Shown: positions 31,928-42,643 of the stretch, in pieces | Layout: each line of letters opens with the position of its first letter | How positions within the stretch are numbered: the first letter of the stretch is position 1 | From: Favolaschia claudopus | Lineage: Eukaryota; Basidiomycota; Agaricomycetes; Agaricales; Mycenaceae | Direction of reading: 5' to 3' | Length of the DNA: 64,000 bases | Assembly (NCBI GenBank): GCA_037176885.1 | Contig: JAWWNJ010000048.1 | Coordinates: forward strand, 682,001 to 746,000 | Position numbers and translations under genes: made by a program | Notes under the pieces: generated by a model | Told to the model about the DNA's origin: nothing | What the model saw: only the letters and a program-made list of their open reading frames with translations | The model's database searches: none

Positions 31928-33423
31928 GGTCCGGGCTTTCCTTGACTCTGATTCCTCGTTTGAGCAAATTGCTCTTGAGTCGCGGGAAGCTCTCCTGCTT
32001 GTAAACCTCTCATTATCAAGGTCTGAAATATCCCGTTCATATCAAGATTATTCCCGGCCAAAGGCATTGACTGACTTTGAGCCATATAGGTGGGTTGAAC
32101 CACCTGTGGGACTTGATTTTGACTAGTAAGCTGTTGTTCAGCTTTCTGAAGTTTTACCTTCAGAGTCTTTATCTCGTCCATAGCCAACTCTTGGTCCCAA
32201 CCGGTAGAGGTATCATTCTCGGAATTATAGAACGATTCGTAGGTAGCTTGCCAATTTTGGCCAACCGCCTTGTTCTTCCAATAGTTCTCTACTCTCTGTT
32301 TCTGACTCCCTTGTCCGTGAGGAATGAAATTTCCGTCTCCTAGCTTATGGCTTCCATTTTCTATCACTAGATGCCCTTTCTTGATGTGTTCATCTTTATA
32401 TTGGCAATCACGCGAATAGTGTCCGGTTTCCTCGCAATAGAAACATTTACTTTCACCCCTACGTTCCTGTCTTTCACCCGGTGGGCCTTGTCGAGCTTGG
32501 GGTTGCGTGTTATACGCGTAACTCTGTCGCGGGTATTCGCGTTGAGTTTGATGAGGGGGAGGGTCCTTTACATAATTCTGTAAAGTCTTCAACACTTCCT
32601 CGTGTCGCAGTTCTCCCGACCTTTGTATGAGAGCATATTGATCTCGGAGTTGAGCAATGGCTCCATTTATTTCCTCGATCTTCTCTTCATACGGCTCGAC
32701 TTTAACCATTGGGGTTATCGCCGTTTGCCTAGCTTCCGAGTCTATCTTCAACGACGGAGCTTTGTGCTGTTTGGAGGCCAATGTCTCAGCGAGTTTTATC
32801 AACTCTTCCAATTTTATTGGATCCTCCTTGCGGTCATCATTATCCTTGTCCGCGACTCCTGCAAGCGCGGGAAATTGAGTCTTAATTAACATAGTACTGT
32901 CAATTGATCCTCTAAGAGTCGTAGCGAAGCTAGATTCTAGAGTTCCCAAATATTGCTCGCATGCTACCTGGTTAGTCATTAACGCAGGCGCGACATATAA
33001 TTTCTTGACTTCTCTCAAGAATTCTATGCCGAATCGTCTAAGACGTCCTTCTTCGGTAACCGCTATCCCACGGTTGCGTCGACATAATTGCCTTAAAAGT
33101 TCAACAGTTCCAGCGCGCTCCGATTTGATTTCTGGATAACTGAGATAGACTTCACTAAGGAAGTCATCGTAGGTACCAGTCTCATATTTACTGAGCGTCC
33201 GCCAGACGTCTTTCTTTTTCTTAGGCAAGTAATTGGTGATCTGGAGTTTCTTTTCCTTGTCATCGGTGATTCCTCCTAACTCGAAGATTTGTCCAACATG
33301 GTCCACGAAGGTCATAAGATCCTCATAGTCGTCTGTTGTAAATTTCGGAGCATTGGAATCCCAGGCATGAGGGACTTTGAAACTCGCGATCCGTCTTTCC
33401 GTTCTATCTTGTTGATCCGCCAT
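31918..33423 (-). CDS. gag: Family C Gag, 501 aa, intact frame
   Basis: Starts at the ATG at 33423 (MAD, as in A) and ends in TGA at 31918, directly after the slippery heptamer. Helical capsid-like region, knuckle C-x2-C-x4-H-x4-C (near 32410-32450), Gln-rich C terminus. The frame stays open without ATG for about 110 codons upstream (to near 33755), as in A and B. The only C protein still complete on the sense strand. Confidence 0.9.
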   Translation of the reverse strand: MADQQDRTERRIASFKVPHAWDSNAPKFTTDDYEDLMTFVDHVGQIFELGGITDDKEKKLQITNYLPKKKKDVWRTLSKYETGTYDDFLSEVYLSYPEIKSERAGTVELLRQLCRRNRGIAVTEEGRLRRFGIEFLREVKKLYVAPALMTNQVACEQYLGTLESSFATTLRGSIDSTMLIKTQFPALAGVADKDNDDRKEDPIKLEELIKLAETLASKQHKAPSLKIDSEARQTAITPMVKVEPYEEKIEEINGAIAQLRDQYALIQRSGELRHEEVLKTLQNYVKDPPPHQTQREYPRQSYAYNTQPQARQGPPGERQERRGESKCFYCEETGHYSRDCQYKDEHIKKGHLVIENGSHKLGDGNFIPHGQGSQKQRVENYWKNKAVGQNWQATYESFYNSENDTSTGWDQELAMDEIKTLKVKLQKAEQQLTSQNQVPQVVQPTYMAQSQSMPLAGNNLDMNGIFQTLIMRGLQAGELPATQEQFAQTRNQSQGKPGPNF

Positions 33424-33962
33424 TCTGCCTCGACTTAAATCTTCTGAACCTAGAGTCTGAGAACTGTTTTGTGAGTCGAGATTTTCTCTTCTCTCAATTA
33501 TAGGTTCCTGGCTCGTTTGTGGTCGTGAAGAAGAAGCCGTGCTTATTTCTTGATACGCTTTTGCTCGAGCAGAGGTTTTGCCTTTAACTTCGGCTCTACC
33601 TTGTTCAGCAGGCGTTTGTGACTTTGCCTTCTTCTTTGAAGGCAGGCGAGGTAACTCTTGTGGAGTTTTATGCCTGTCGGAACGTCTGTGTAGTGGTTTT
33701 GGAAAACCAGTTGAAGATTGTTCCCCGTCTCCCGAAATCTCGAAAGACTCCAGTTACAAAGTGTCTGTGTTCTAGTTTTACTGAATCTAAGATCCAGTTG
33801 CGACTTTTCTTGTCCAAGTCGCGCTTCGAAGCCTTAAGAGCTCTTCGAAGGATATGCCCGAGTCGCGGCTAGAATTTAGCGCGCCTTTGTAGCAAATCTA
33901 GTTCCAAAAGCCAATAGGCCTTGAATGTATAAATTACTTCTATGAAGTAATAGCCAAATGAA
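33424..33962 (-). other. Family C leader between PBS and gag ATG
   Basis: Most of it is an ATG-less extension of the gag frame (about 33424-33755) rich in Ser, Lys, Arg and Gln; the remainder is untranslated leader. No other feature seen. Confidence 0.55.
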
Positions 33963-33981
33963 CCCCTCGCGGTGGGCTCCA
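33963..33981 (-). promoter_or_regulatory. Family C primer binding site
   Basis: Same 19 bases as in A and B, two bases from the LTR end. It marks the LTR at 33984-35651 as a 5' LTR for the unit on its left. Confidence 0.85.
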
Positions 33982-33983
33982 GA

Positions 33984-35651
33984 TGAAACGCTTGCTATTT
34001 GTTTATTGTATAACTTTATTCGTTGAGATAATAAATCCCTTCAAACAAAATCCACAACTTCAGCTTCGCGTGCGAGTCGGGGTTCCAGTAACGTATCTAC
34101 TGTGGCAATCTGACTATATTCCCCAATCCGAGGATATATGTTATACAATTCGAGGTGTCTATGTAGAGACTGTACCTGTATTGCAATACGGTGGGCCGCG
34201 GCCCACAGTCGCAATGCATTATGGTCGGTAAATGGCCTCCGGTCAATAATACCCGTAATGCAATGCGTCCGTGGTGGCCGAAAAGGCAACAAATATAAAG
34301 TGTCAACACCGGGAATCGAACTTAAAAACGGTTGCATGATGGCAACAATAGCAGCACACAACACACACAACCACTATACCACAAAGGAATTAAAATAAGT
34401 TATACATATCAGTAAAACTTGCTTTGAGTTGGCGCGACTCGATCCTATTTGAGCCTTTCAAACTCAGGACTTAGTTTTTCGCAATGTCGGTTGGTTGTAG
34501 GAGTCTAGGTAATTTATCTTGTTCAAGTTTCCTTTCAATCCTATGGAATATGGCACTAGACTGTTAAGTCGCGCTTAATCCCTTGTACTCGCGTTTCTCT
34601 TATCTCAGAATTCCGTTTCACGCGTCTGATTCCCGTTCAAGTTCACTTATTTCACGCGTTTAACAATTCTCTGATCAAATCACAAGTCCAATTTATAGAT
34701 TGAAAACAAAACAGAAAACTAGTTAAGTTCCCTGGGTTGTCCCACTGGATGTGAACACTCTTTACTGAACGTGCGGCTGATAGCTTACACGGACAATCAA
34801 GGAGGGAGCAATCCACTGGAGCCCAGCTAATAATTTACAGGCTTTATATACTATGCTCGAATAAATATTTACATCTTAATCGGGTATCTACCTACGTGTC
34901 CTGGTACGTGTATTGTCCTTATTTAGCAGACGAGGCTGTTAAGTCACGCCTGTGTGTTGTGGTTGCACGCGCGAGTAACGTGTAAACACACGAGGAGTCA
35001 TTATCGCATCTATCGCGTTGATCCCTCGTGATGGTCACGTGTGCGTGATGGATCCCCTCGATCCTTGACTCGAAACTGGCTTCTATCCCACTCATCGCGG
35101 CTAGCCTTTAGAGGATACAAATGTTCCTGCTACATGCCTCGCCTCGAGGTAAGGTCCTTCCGGTCCTTGCCAGAACTACTAATTCGTTCTTGAGTAGAGA
35201 AATCTCCTCAAGATCACTGATCCTTTGATGATCCGCTCTTCGGCATCCTCGGCAATCCTTCTGCCGCTACTCGGTTCCTCTTGATTCGTCGTTCCGCGAC
35301 TCGAATCCCTTGATCTTGGTCTAGGCGCGCTGCCCAAGTATTCCTCCAATGTTATCCCATGTTCCTTGATGTCCCCTTAGGTCCCAATTCAATTGATAGG
35401 ATGGTTAGACTTAGAAGAGGGATTGATATCCTTGACTACCGTGTACGAGTACCCATTTCTGGATAATCATAAGTCGTAGCCAAGTCTAGCTTTCCTTGCA
35501 TCATTTAGTTAACAGCGCGGGTACGCTTTAACCCTCTGAGATATATTCCAAGAGATGTCCCTATATTCCTCTTAGTTCAAACACGCGTTATATAATGTTA
35601 AACATGTTCAAAATTGAGAAAACACGGGGTGTTTTCATCCCAGGCCTATCA
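33984..35651 (-). repeat. Family C LTR (1,668 bp), shared by two C units
   Basis: Plus strand tgaaacgc...cctatca. The left flank is a PBS and the right flank a PPT, so it serves as 5' LTR of one unit and 3' LTR of the next. A TATATAAA box (minus) is at 34843-34850. Thirteen or so CGCG words are scattered through it. It contains a tRNA-like segment and a 16-bp perfect palindrome near 34190. Confidence 0.9.
34090..34388 (-). mobile_element. tRNA-like / SINE-like segment in the C LTR
   Basis: On the minus strand, an A-box-like TGGTATAGTGG (plus 34371-34381) is followed about 49 bases later by a B-box GTTCGATTC (plus 34313-34321) within a T-arm-like GTTCGATTCCCGGT. The acceptor arms do not pair well, so it is not a working tRNA gene by eye. 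The following 200 bp contain inverted repeats and the palindrome GTGGGCCGCGGCCCAC. A tRNA-derived SINE is likely; its left boundary and any TSD were not determined. Confidence 0.45.
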
Positions 35652-35688
35652 TCTCCCCATTTCATAAATCTCGAGCGTCCCCGCTCGA
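35652..35688 (-). promoter_or_regulatory. Family C polypurine tract and tetraloop hairpin
   Basis: Element sense: stem TCGAGCG / CGCTCGA closing GGGA (35671-35688), then GATTTATGAAATGGGGAGA up to the LTR. It marks the same LTR as a 3' LTR for the unit on the right. Confidence 0.85.
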
Positions 35689-36151
35689 CTCTGCACGCGC
35701 GTTATTCCAATCTCGAGGCGTAATTCTGATTACGTCACTGCCGACACTCCTGAGGTCACCCGAGCGGAACCAAAATTCACTTTGATCTAGTTACTTTTAT
35801 GGTAACTCTCGCCTCGGCTAATCCCAATTTCCTTAATTTTCAGCGCGGGACGGTCCTCTCTCAAGGCAAGCCTACTTAAGAGCCACTTCTGCTCTTATGG
35901 TCATTGGTATGACTAGTGTTCACGTGTTAGCCACGCCCCTTTGCTGATTTTGCCCAATTCTAGGCCAGTTTTGGAATTTCCTCGACATATTCATTTGTCG
36001 CGGCTTCGAAGAAGCTGCGTCAATTCAGAGAGAATCTGGGCTCAAGACTTCTTAGAGCTTATCATTTCCGTGGGAGATGGTCCGTGCGCGACTGTATTGG
36101 CTGCGCAACTAAGGACAAATTCCCCATTCTTTTCTCTTTCCAACTCCCACT
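35689..36151. other. Upstream region of C1
   Basis: About 460 bp, presumed C1 promoter and 5' UTR, rich in CGCG words. No gene recognised; the open frame from 35941 overlaps C1 in another frame. Confidence 0.45.
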
Positions 36152-39120
36152 ATGAACTTCACCGACGACTTCCCCGCCGTCCGCGACCTCGCGCGCGTTA
36201 AGTACGGCCTTCCGCCGTCTTACGGCGCTAGCTCAGCACCCTTCCCAATCACTGAAGAGCACGTAAAACTGCCGCCGAATTCTCCCTATTATCCCCTTCA
36301 CTCTCTCGAGGCAGACCAATTCCTTCGCCTGTCTCCGGACGACCGCAAAGCCCTCGTATTCCTCGAGCACCCCATCGTCGTTCGCTTCATAGGCCTTATC
36401 AAGGATCGCAGCCGTATTCTTCGTTCCAGCCCCGTCTTTTTGCAGTTCATCACCGACCAAGTCCGCCCCATCCTGGTGCGTCTTATACGTTTCCTTTTCT
36501 CTTTCAAAGGGTGCTTATCTTCCCTTTTCTAGACCCACTTTCGTCAGAAGCACTTCGACTCCGTTCCATTGACGCCTCTCTTGCGTCGAGCCTTATGTGG
36601 TATCGCACAGGTTGTCGAGATTGCCCGTCGAAACAAGCTCGTGACTCTCCCTATCGAGTCCAAGTTCCTGCTCCCCGCCTTTATTCGTGACGACAAGGAG
36701 CGCCCGTGGATCAAGGTGAGTACCGTTTTTAATCTCTTTATCCTGTCTCGATCTAATACTTTATTTCAGGAAGAACCTCTCCCTATGAACTTCCAATTCG
36801 CCAACTCTTTCGACCATTATCGCGACCACCACGTCGAAGATCCCCTGCTCACACCTGCCGAGCATAATCTCCTCGTCGAGGCCAAGACCGAAAATCTGGA
36901 CAACTTGTGCCTCCTGCACGACGAACTCATTCCACTCCGCGCCGCGAACATTTCCGTTGCTGAGGCCGACTTGCCTCGCGTTATCCAGGTGCTCGACAAG
37001 GCGGGCGATGATTTCGTAAGTCTAGGTCCTTTTACTTTCGACTCTTGACTTATGTGTTGCTATAGCTCAATATTACTGAGCACGTCATCCGAGAGTCGTC
37101 GTTCACTCGTCGTTTTATCAACACGATGTTCTCTCTCATAGACACCGTCCCCGAGGATCGCCGCCCGTATTGGTGGAAGTACTGCTTCAAGAATCGTCCA
37201 GCCGAGGTACGTCTCTTTCTGCAACTTCTTTCCCAAGTCTTCCCCTTTTCTAATCCTTCTTTTCCTCGTAGATGACAGAGTTCTTGCCCGTGGGCTTCCG
37301 GTTCCCAACCGAGAAGTTTGGCTATAGCCGCGAGCCGTTCCCGTTGCAGACTCTGAAGGAACATGGCGACCCTATCGTGGATGCCTGGGTGTTCCATTGT
37401 CGAGAGGCTCAGCGCGAGGTTAAGCCACCCAGCCCTCCACCTTCTGTTACGAAGCGCGACAAGACCCGGTCTCGCCACTCGTCTGCTCATCCTGAGCCAC
37501 CGTCGCCCGCGTCCATCGCGATGAATCTTAAAATACAGAGAGATGAGCTCCTCCGGGCCAAGGAGAAAGAACCTCTTTTTCTTCCCTCCGATTCGCCCGT
37601 TTCCGACCATGCTCCAGCCGAGGAGGACCCTCTTTTATTGAAGTCTCCTCAGCCTTCCGTTACCGTGGTCATCCCTGCCCTCGCTCGTCCGGGTTCTGCG
37701 GTAAAGAATCCCAAACCGATTCTTAAGGTTCGTTTTCCTTTCCGAATCTTTTGTATTTCTTTTACTTACGATCTCTTTCTTAGAAACCTTCGACGCCTTC
37801 TCGTGAAGTCTCCCTTCCTCCTGTGGTGACAGAGGAACCTTCGTCGCAGGACGACGTTCCTCGTAACTCGAAAAAGCGCCCTGCATCTGCTCCTTCAACC
37901 GTGAGTAGATGTTTCTGATCTCTTTTTGATTGAATCCTTATCTAATCTAAATTGCTTTCTAGCGGCCCAAGATCAACATGTCGTCGCAAGATCGCGCTGA
38001 GTCTGTTGAAGTCGGCCTCGACTACCCGCACGGCCCCGCAGGAGCAATCTCACCCCCACCTGCGGATTCTGAATCCTCCGAAGGCGAAGACGAGCTTTCC
38101 GACAACGAGCGTCCTCAAAAACGCCAGAAGACCTCGGCTCGCGGTGTCACTTCGACCCCGTCTCCCTCGAAGAAGGGACGCAGCAAGTCCACCGCCGTCC
38201 TTGATGAAACCGTGGTCCTTTCAGACGGCAAGATTATCGCCAACAACCAGGAGACGTTTTTCCCTCCGTCCTCGCGCGTCCATCGTACTGGCAACACAGG
38301 TCCTGTTCTTCCTGCCGACGCCGAGCCGATCAAGGTCGAAAAACTGTCGAACGTCCTGACTTTGGCCAAGTCTGATAATATTCTGGTAAGACGCTCGACT
38401 TAATCGTTTTCTACTCGCGCTAACTTTAATTATCCCTTAGCTCAACGGTGCCTGTCTGCCCTGCCTGCAGAGTTCTCGCGACGATTGCGAACACGGGCTG
38501 TTTGCCCGTTGTTCCAATTGCGCTAAGAAGCATGGTTCGCACTGCAACCATAGCTTCACCGCTAAGGAGCAGAAAGGTTTGGCTCGCGCTCTCGAGCCGT
38601 ATTCCAGATTATCGATGAACCGTATGTTATTTCTTTATAACTTCCTTATTTGTCGTTACTGACCCCATTTTCAGGCGTAAACTCGGAGATCGACGCGTTT
38701 TCGGACGCGTTCGAGATCTACGAGGGCCTTCGTCAGCCCTTCCTCAAGGCGCGTGCGTTGGTGATTTCCCTTGGATCCCATGTCGGAGATCGCCTTCGCG
38801 AAAACATAACCGCATACGGCCCAGAGAACGTGCCGGGGCTCGAGGACCTATCGGACGAGAATCGCGAGGCGGTGATGCGTGCCTGGGGAGAAGGAGTTAA
38901 CCTTCTCGCGCCAGAGGCCGAGGTCTCCAGACTACCTTCTCCAATCAACGTCGAAGACGACGAGGAGGATGTCGTGGGCTTGGCTCGCGCCGCTGAGGAA
39001 TCGCTTCAGGCTCATCGTCGCGCGCAGGGTCCCGTCTCTGACCCTGGCGCCGGTTCTTCTCGCGGTCCCGTTCGCGTCTCGCCTCGTAGGAACAAGGGTA
39101 GGAATGAAGACAGGGCTTAG
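36152..39120 (+). CDS. C1: class I antisense gene of family C, 9 exons, 838 aa
   Basis: Exons 36152-36475, 36533-36715, 36770-37015, 37066-37206, 37272-37727, 37784-37900, 37963-38385, 38441-38621 and 38675-39120 sum to 2,517 bp, all in frame, with donors GTGCGT, GTGAGT, GTAAGT, GTACGT, GTTCGT, GTAAGA and GTATGT. N-terminal half helical; then Ser/Pro-rich with a basic PQKRQK patch (about 541-546). Exon 8 (181 bp) has C635-x2-C638-x7-C646-x7-C654-x2-C657-x7-C665, Zn2Cys6-like with slightly longer loops. The last exon is 446 bp, the length of A1 exon 11. The C terminus is Arg-rich. Intact although C pol is dead. Function unknown; same class as A1 and B1. Confidence 0.82.
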
Positions 39121-39574
39121 TCGCGGGCTTGGTGAATTTTCGCGTAAGTCCTCTTTCTTCTTCCTATTCCTTTTCCCTTTTAACGCGTCTTAGTAGAATT
39201 TTTATGTATATCTACTGCCGTCCGTCGCGCGCATCTATCGCGCCAAATTTTTCTTTTTACATACACGCTGCTTGCTACGATGAAAACATCCCGTAGCTAA
39301 ATTTCCATAGTATTTGTACGCGCGTTCGCGCAGGCCGAACAATAAACGGTATCGCCTGCAAAACTTAAAGTGTGAATTCAAGATTATCTTAAGTCAAATT
39401 AGCCGCTAAAGATAATCAGCGCGCCAATTCGCGTGTTTGATTATCGATGACGTTTGACCCATCAAGGGAGCAACCGGTCCAATTGTTCCGAGTACTCCTT
39501 TGAGAAAAGGTTCACACGGTCACTCATATTTAAGTTTTGTCTCGACTTGATTTTCCTTAGGCTTGTAATCCTTC
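39121..39574. other. Spacer between C1 and C2
   Basis: About 450 bp of AT-rich sequence with many CGCG words (for example near 39225-39245 and 39320-39330). Probably 3' UTR of C1 and promoter of C2. No gene seen. Confidence 0.45.
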
Positions 39575-40241
39575 ATGATCACCCCCAATACGCCCAACAT
39601 CTTCGACGCTACTTCTTCGCCTGGTTGCTGGCCTGTGGCCCATCCTGCTGCTTATAAACGCGCCCCAAACTTCTTGAGTTACATGAAGCTGCTCGCGCTC
39701 GACGGCGTACGTTTCTTTCAGAGGATTCTCCGGCGTGTCAAGGCTAACATTTCTCCAGTTCTTTGAGAAGTGCGCGAATTGTCGTGGCTTCAAATACGTT
39801 TGTCATAACGAAGGCTGGGGCAAACCATGCCTCGAGTGCAAGAACACTGGGAACATCTGCCCCTTCGCAGAACGCTCCGAATTCTTATGCCACATCGAGA
39901 TGGAACGCGAGAAATTCCTTCATAATTTCTGCGGCCCTAGTGCGTCTTCCTCTGACTGTCTCTCGAGTCTAGCTAACAGTAATTTCAATTCAGACCGTGA
40001 GGAGGGCCTTATCCAGTTCTACGCCAACGCTCTTCAAGCTTTTATGGCGTTCGACCAGGCAGCCAATCCTAAGGCTAAGAACTTTCGCCGCGATGGATTT
40101 GTAGGACACTTATCCTTAATTTCCGACCCTTGGGCTGTTCAGTTCCTTGTTGATCATGTTGATCATCCTGACTTTGATTTTACTCTGGTAGAGAAACAGG
40201 CGATTATGTTCCAAGCCTCCATTGTTCCTGCACCTATGTAG
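39575..40241 (+). CDS. C2: class II Zn2Cys6-like small protein, 3 exons, 186 aa
   Basis: Exons 39575-39706, 39759-39939 (181 bp) and 39994-40241 sum to 561 bp in frame; junction phases 0 and 1 as in the A class II genes. The cluster is C49-x2-C52-x6-C59-x8-C68-x2-C71-x6-C78, with GWG before Cys4. The C-terminal exon is helical with no known domain. Introns have GTACGT/CCAG and GTGCGT/TCAG. Closest in layout to A3 (187 aa). Confidence 0.8.
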
Positions 40242-40712
40242 TCCTGTACTTCTCCCTTAGTACACGATACACCTTAAATTTACGTCGCGCGACGGAATTT
40301 CCTTATTGAACTTGTTAGGACAAGATTGACGTGTGAAGTCCGATCGAAGTCGTGACTTCGTCGATCTTTCCCGTGACTTACGATCGAGTCGCGCAAACTC
40401 TGTCTTCTTAGTTCAATCGGATTCCTTTCCGCTTTGTAAATCGTCGATAACCGATGTCCAGATTGCGTGTCCTGGTTCTAAGGCACGTGAGATCCTTGAT
40501 ATATCACGTTTTCTTCCCTTAGCGGTGTGTTTTTTCCGCGTAGGCAAGACAATCTCGTGACTTTTGATCGCGGTCACGTTTCTCAGGAACCCAGTAATTA
40601 CGCGCGAGTCGAATCTCGACTCTGTATCCATAGGTTTCGTGCCACGTCTTTTTACGTGTCTAGGGAATGACCAATGAAGTCCCGCCTGACTTTGACGCGT
40701 TTTACTAGTCCC
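40242..40712. other. Spacer between C2 and C3
   Basis: About 470 bp; many TCGCG and CGCGA words (for example 40285-40295, 40390 and 40600). The open frame 40333-40560 shows no conserved feature. Followed by the internal PPT-like hairpin. Confidence 0.45.
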
Positions 40713-40748
40713 CTCCCCATTTCATAAAATTTAACTGTCCTCAGTTAA
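40713..40748 (-). promoter_or_regulatory. Internal PPT-like tract with tetraloop hairpin (family C)
   Basis: Plus strand ctccccatttcataaa (40713-40728) repeats 16 bases of the C polypurine tract at 35653-35668. It is followed by stem TTAACTG / CAGTTAA around TCCT (40731-40748), AGGA in element sense. The stem sequence differs completely from the LTR-proximal one while staying perfectly paired. Confidence 0.7.
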
Positions 40749-40843
40749 CACGTATGACGCCCGCTCCGTCCTATAAAGAGTTCAAGTTCTTTCGACCATT
40801 TACCAGTCTCTTCGACGACTACCCCTCTCTAGTAGCATTAACA

Positions 40844-42223
40844 ATGTCTCCTTCTATTCGCGCTCACCTCACCACCGCTCAATATGAAACCCTTATTTCT
40901 ATTGGGGACAAGGTTGCCGCGACTCGCTATCCCGACCGTTCCAAGCAGCGCGCCTTCCTGGACCAGCAAACCGTCCTCTTGGTGCGTTTGCTTAATTCCT
41001 AGGATTCGCATTGTTGCTGATTCCACGATTCAATTATTTTTCAGGATGGTATGTCGGCTCTCCTTCCTGAGATTGCCAAGGAAAAACCGCTCTACGACAC
41101 CTACTTCGCCGTCAAGAACAGTTACCACCAGTCCGCTACCAATCCCAACGGTGCCATCGGTGGCCGCTACCCTGTTATCGTGGACCTCTGCGCTCGCATC
41201 AAGTACGAACGCGACCGTCTTCGTTCCGGCACCACTGCCACTCAACAAGCTCATCGTACTGAGCTCGAGGAGGCGCGCGCTGTCGCTGAGGATTTAGAGG
41301 GTAAGCCCTCTAAGAAGGGTAAAGGCAAGGGGAAGGTGAGTTTCGAATTTAATCCGTCGCGTTTGTCTAATAATTTAGGCAAAGGCGAAGAAGTCGAAGG
41401 CCACCGTCGAGGATCCCAACGATTCTCCCTTCGATGATTCCGAACTGCCTCTCCCTACCGGTGAGCTCGACGATGTCATGATTGTCGATACTGAGCCGGT
41501 ATGTACCTAGGTCTCGCCTCTCGACTCGAGGTTATTGACCAGCTCTGCGATGCTCTTCGCGCTTTCCAGGTCGAGGCTACTGCGCCTGGGTCTCGCTCGA
41601 CTCAGTCTCTGGACGAGCGTCCTCATGTGAGCAACCCTTTTCAAACTTTGAAAATCCTCGGGCAATTTGCTCGATTAATTCGTCGGGACAGCGTGCCTCT
41701 CAGTCGAGTAGTGCGCGCCCTTCCTCGGTACGCCTCTCATTTCTAAGAATGAAGGGTTTTGACCGAAGGGCTCCCCCTTATCTCAAGGCCATGGCTGTTC
41801 TTGCCCGTACTGACCCCGACTCAGTATCTGGACCCGTTCATGAGGACTTCCCGGTCCCACCACCTCGCAAGCGATCGCGGCCGTCCAACTTTGCCTATGA
41901 GGATTCCGCAGAACAGTATACCGGTGCGTTATCATCTTTCCCAGATTTAAGTCGCGCTTATTTATTATTTAGCGACCGAGCTCGCCACTAACGGCGAAGC
42001 AGTCCAGAAAACTGTTGCCGAAGCTACTAAGCTCGTTGAAGCCAGCTCCTCCGATGATAACCTTGGATCCCTTTGACTACAGGAGGCGGACCTCAGGAGC
42101 CGGATTGGATTTGCCAACTCGCAACTTCGATACACTCTCAATCACCGACAGCTCCTCGTCGATGAGCTCAAACGAGTTCTTGACCTTCAACACGACCGCT
42201 CCGCCAAAGTCCCCTCGACTTGA
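40844..42223 (+). pseudogene. C3: class III antisense gene with an in-frame stop
   Basis: Exons 40844-40981, 41045-41335, 41379-41498, 41570-41626, 41692-41727, 41788-41923 and 41973 onward; frames join throughout (the acceptor before 41788 is AAG, the least certain). A TGA at 42074-42076 interrupts the last exon. The same frame continues for 48 more codons to 42223 with a coiled segment matching the end of A5, so the stop looks like a CGA-to-TGA change. An alternative ATG at 40754 lies only six bases after the hairpin. SYHQS..NPNG motif and KKGKGKGK run as in A5. Product, if made, 293 aa instead of about 341. Confidence 0.7.
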
Positions 42224-42643
42224 GATCCTCGAACGTCCTCAGAACCCAAAGTTCGTTTATTATTCGGGCTTTAGCTTTTCTGCGATTTTCAGCTGATTCT
42301 AGTTCTTTCGAATTAGCATCGAGTCCTCCAATCGCACCCATCGTCGTACTTCCAAGACTACTCATTGTCCTCATTGTGACACATCTCGCCATCACCTTGC
42401 TTTTTGCTAGTAATTTATTTTAGACGCCTCGAGTTTTACCTATGCAAACCCTTCGCCCAACTCCTATTACTGTCTTTACTTGATCTCCCCGAGCAGTCCT
42501 ATCCTCTTTGATACGCCCAACTCGTGATACGCACACTCCTTCACCTCTGTTTCATTTCTTTATGCCTTATGCCCCATGCAATATATGTCTTTACCGCGGT
42601 ACTTTGCGTTTGAACCGTTCCCGGTAATCACCGCTAAGTTATC
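42224..42643. other. Spacer between C3 and C pol (tail to tail)
   Basis: About 420 bp where the convergent transcripts of C3 and pol must end. No gene seen. A CCGCGG word occurs near 42595. Confidence 0.5.

Noticed and set aside
34300..34387. Functional tRNA gene
   Set aside because: A and B boxes are present, but their spacing (about 49 bases) and the lack of acceptor-stem pairing argue against a working tRNA.
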